From positions 1 to 6,594 of the forward strand of contig JAFAQO010000507.1 of NCBI GenBank assembly GCA_019246375.1: a stretch of 6,594 nucleotides of DNA, given 5' to 3'. Of the stretch, positions 5,463 to 6,594 are shown piece after piece (positions within the stretch are counted from its first letter, which is position 1; each line of letters starts with the position of its first letter). This stretch comes from Mycobacterium sp. (GTDB lineage: Bacteria > Actinomycetota > Actinomycetes > Mycobacteriales > Mycobacteriaceae). Position numbers and translations under genes: made by a program. The notes under the pieces are model-generated. The model saw nothing but the letters and a program-made list of their open reading frames with translations. It searched no databases and had not been told where the DNA came from.

Positions 5463-6594
5463 TCAGCCGACGTGGGCTGGCACGTCGGTGATGCGCGGCA
5501 AGCTGACTCGGAAACGACAACCGTGCCCGGGCGCAGTGGTCACCGCGACCGTGCCGCCGTGAGCGTAGACGAGCGAGTCGACGATCGACAGCCCGAGCCC
5601 GGTGCCGCCACTGGTACGCGTCCGTGACGAGTCGGTGCGATAGAACCGCTCGAACACCCGCTGGGCATCTTGCTGACTCATGCCGGGGCCCTCGTCAACG
5701 ACTTCCAGCACGGCGTCATCGCCGTCGGTGCCAACCCGCACGGTGATGTCGGCGGATTCCGGAGTGTGCTGCAGCGCATTGGTGACCAGATTGCTCAACA
5801 CCTGGCGCAGTCGAGCCTCATCGCCAAGCACCTCCGGGGTGCCCGGCCCGTCCAGCACTTCCATGGTGATCTTGCGATTGGGAGCTATCGGCTGCGCGTC
5901 GTGCACGGCGTCGGTCGCGAGCGCGAGTAAGTCGACTCGCCGCTCCTCCAGCGGGCGCTGCGCGTCTAGCCGGGCCAGCAGCAGCAAATCCTCGACCAGC
6001 AGGCCCATGCGGCTCGATTCGCTTTCAATGCGCGACATCAGCATCTCGACGTCGCGGGCGGCGCCTTGGCGGTACAACTCCGCGAAGCCGCGAATAGTAG
6101 TCAGCGGAGTGCGCAGTTCGTGGCTGGCGTCGGTGATGAACCGGCGCATCCGGTCCTCCGAGCTGCGCGCCTTCTCCGCCGAGGACTCCGAGGACGCCAC
6201 CGCCCGCTGGATTTGCGCGAGCATTCCATTGAGCGCCAATGAAAGTCGGCCTACCTCGGTTCGTGGATCACGCTCGGGGATACGACGGTCCAGCTGTCCG
6301 CCGGCGATCGCCGCGGCGGTCCGCTCGACTTCGATCAAGGGCCGCAGGCTGCGGTGCACTACCGCGGATCCGGCCATACCGACGACCAGCAACACCCCCG
6401 CGCCGATGGCGACCTGTAGCCACAGCAGGGAGCGGACCGTGTGCTGCATATCGGAGAGCTCGATCGCGACGGTGATGAGTTCGCCATGCGGCCCCCGCAC
6501 CGACATCGCCCGCCATCGAACCGGCGAGCCGTCGACCGACCCGACCGTCGTCGGGTTGGGCCCGACGTCGTTGTTGGCCGGCAACGCCGGTTCC
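5463..6594 (-). CDS. phoR: PhoR sensor histidine kinase of the PhoP-PhoR system (N-terminus outside window)
   Basis: The minus-strand frame is open from the right edge (first full codon at 6593-6591) to the TGA at 5465-5463, giving 376 residues; comparison with M. tuberculosis PhoR (about 485) suggests roughly 100 N-terminal residues are missing, including the first membrane segment. Numbered from the fragment start: the end of the extracytoplasmic sensor domain (1-55), a transmembrane helix (about 56-80), a HAMP linker (to about 135), the dimerisation/phosphoacceptor helix with His158 in SHELRTPL, then the ATPase domain with the N-box Asn272, DEGPG at 300-304, the FERFY box at 314-318 and GGTGLGLS at 329-336. 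It autophosphorylates and passes phosphate to PhoP, which in tubercle bacilli controls acid response, surface lipids and ESX-1-linked secretion. All catalytic boxes are intact. The C-terminus (RITDVPAHVG) seems some residues shorter than the M. tuberculosis protein and lies within the hairpin at 5467-5488. Start and promoter are not in the window. Confidence 0.95.
   Translation of the reverse strand, partial: EPALPANNDVGPNPTTVGSVDGSPVRWRAMSVRGPHGELITVAIELSDMQHTVRSLLWLQVAIGAGVLLVVGMAGSAVVHRSLRPLIEVERTAAAIAGGQLDRRIPERDPRTEVGRLSLALNGMLAQIQRAVASSESSAEKARSSEDRMRRFITDASHELRTPLTTIRGFAELYRQGAARDVEMLMSRIESESSRMGLLVEDLLLLARLDAQRPLEERRVDLLALATDAVHDAQPIAPNRKITMEVLDGPGTPEVLGDEARLRQVLSNLVTNALQHTPESADITVRVGTDGDDAVLEVVDEGPGMSQQDAQRVFERFYRTDSSRTRTSGGTGLGLSIVDSLVYAHGGTVAVTTAPGHGCRFRVSLPRITDVPAHVG
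5467..5488 (+). terminator. Perfect hairpin after the HIT stop, candidate U-tract-less terminator
   Basis: CCGACGTG (5467-5474) and CACGTCGG (5481-5488) are exact reverse complements around the 6-nt loop GGCTGG, and a G-U pair at 5466/5489 extends the stem. It begins 5 nt after the HIT stop. No T-run follows, so it would have to act like the U-poor hairpins proposed as terminators in mycobacteria. On the minus strand the same bases are the last sense codons of phoR (DVPAHVG). Confidence 0.45.

Overview
The window reads as a high-GC mycobacterial chromosome segment. The clearest markers are the 3' part of phoR on the minus strand, a HIT-family gene convergent with it, a protein nearly identical to the Rv0760c ketosteroid-isomerase-like protein of Mycobacterium tuberculosis, and the 3' end of adhB (Rv0761c-like). 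As I recall H37Rv, phoR, Rv0759c, Rv0760c and adhB lie next to each other. Here three extra genes are interleaved, so a non-tuberculous Mycobacterium is more likely than the M. tuberculosis complex. The species cannot be fixed from this sequence alone.

Layout: positions 1-5046 are five plus-strand genes in a tight operon-like run. They are the adhB 3' end (1-482), a dihydrodipicolinate-reductase-like NAD(P)-binding protein (487-1653), a large FMN/4Fe-4S/FAD oxidoreductase of the 2,4-dienoyl-CoA reductase/trimethylamine dehydrogenase type (1650-3704), the KSI/SnoaL-like protein (3722-4147) and a short-chain dehydrogenase (4144-5046). Junctions are 4 nt, a GTGA overlap, 17 nt with a strong Shine-Dalgarno, and an ATGA overlap. 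A HIT-family gene follows (5057-5461), probably with its own promoter and a leaderless start. On the minus strand, phoR (5463-6594) runs in from the right edge and ends 1 nt from the HIT stop codon.

Taken together, the first five genes look like a catabolic or redox set for an alcohol/carbonyl or ring substrate, possibly steroid- or terpenoid-like: an alcohol dehydrogenase, a nucleotide-binding reductase-like protein, an ene-reductase-type flavoprotein, an isomerase/hydratase-fold protein and an SDR. No substrate can be named from sequence. The most distinctive structural items are a mycobacterial-type repeat that forms the last ~30 codons of the second gene and the start region of the third, a predicted -10 element that contains the SDR stop codon, and a perfect hairpin just after the HIT stop that is also the coding sequence for the PhoR C-terminus. 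There is no stretch over 300 bases without a gene, and I see no RNA gene, IS element, CRISPR array or defence system.
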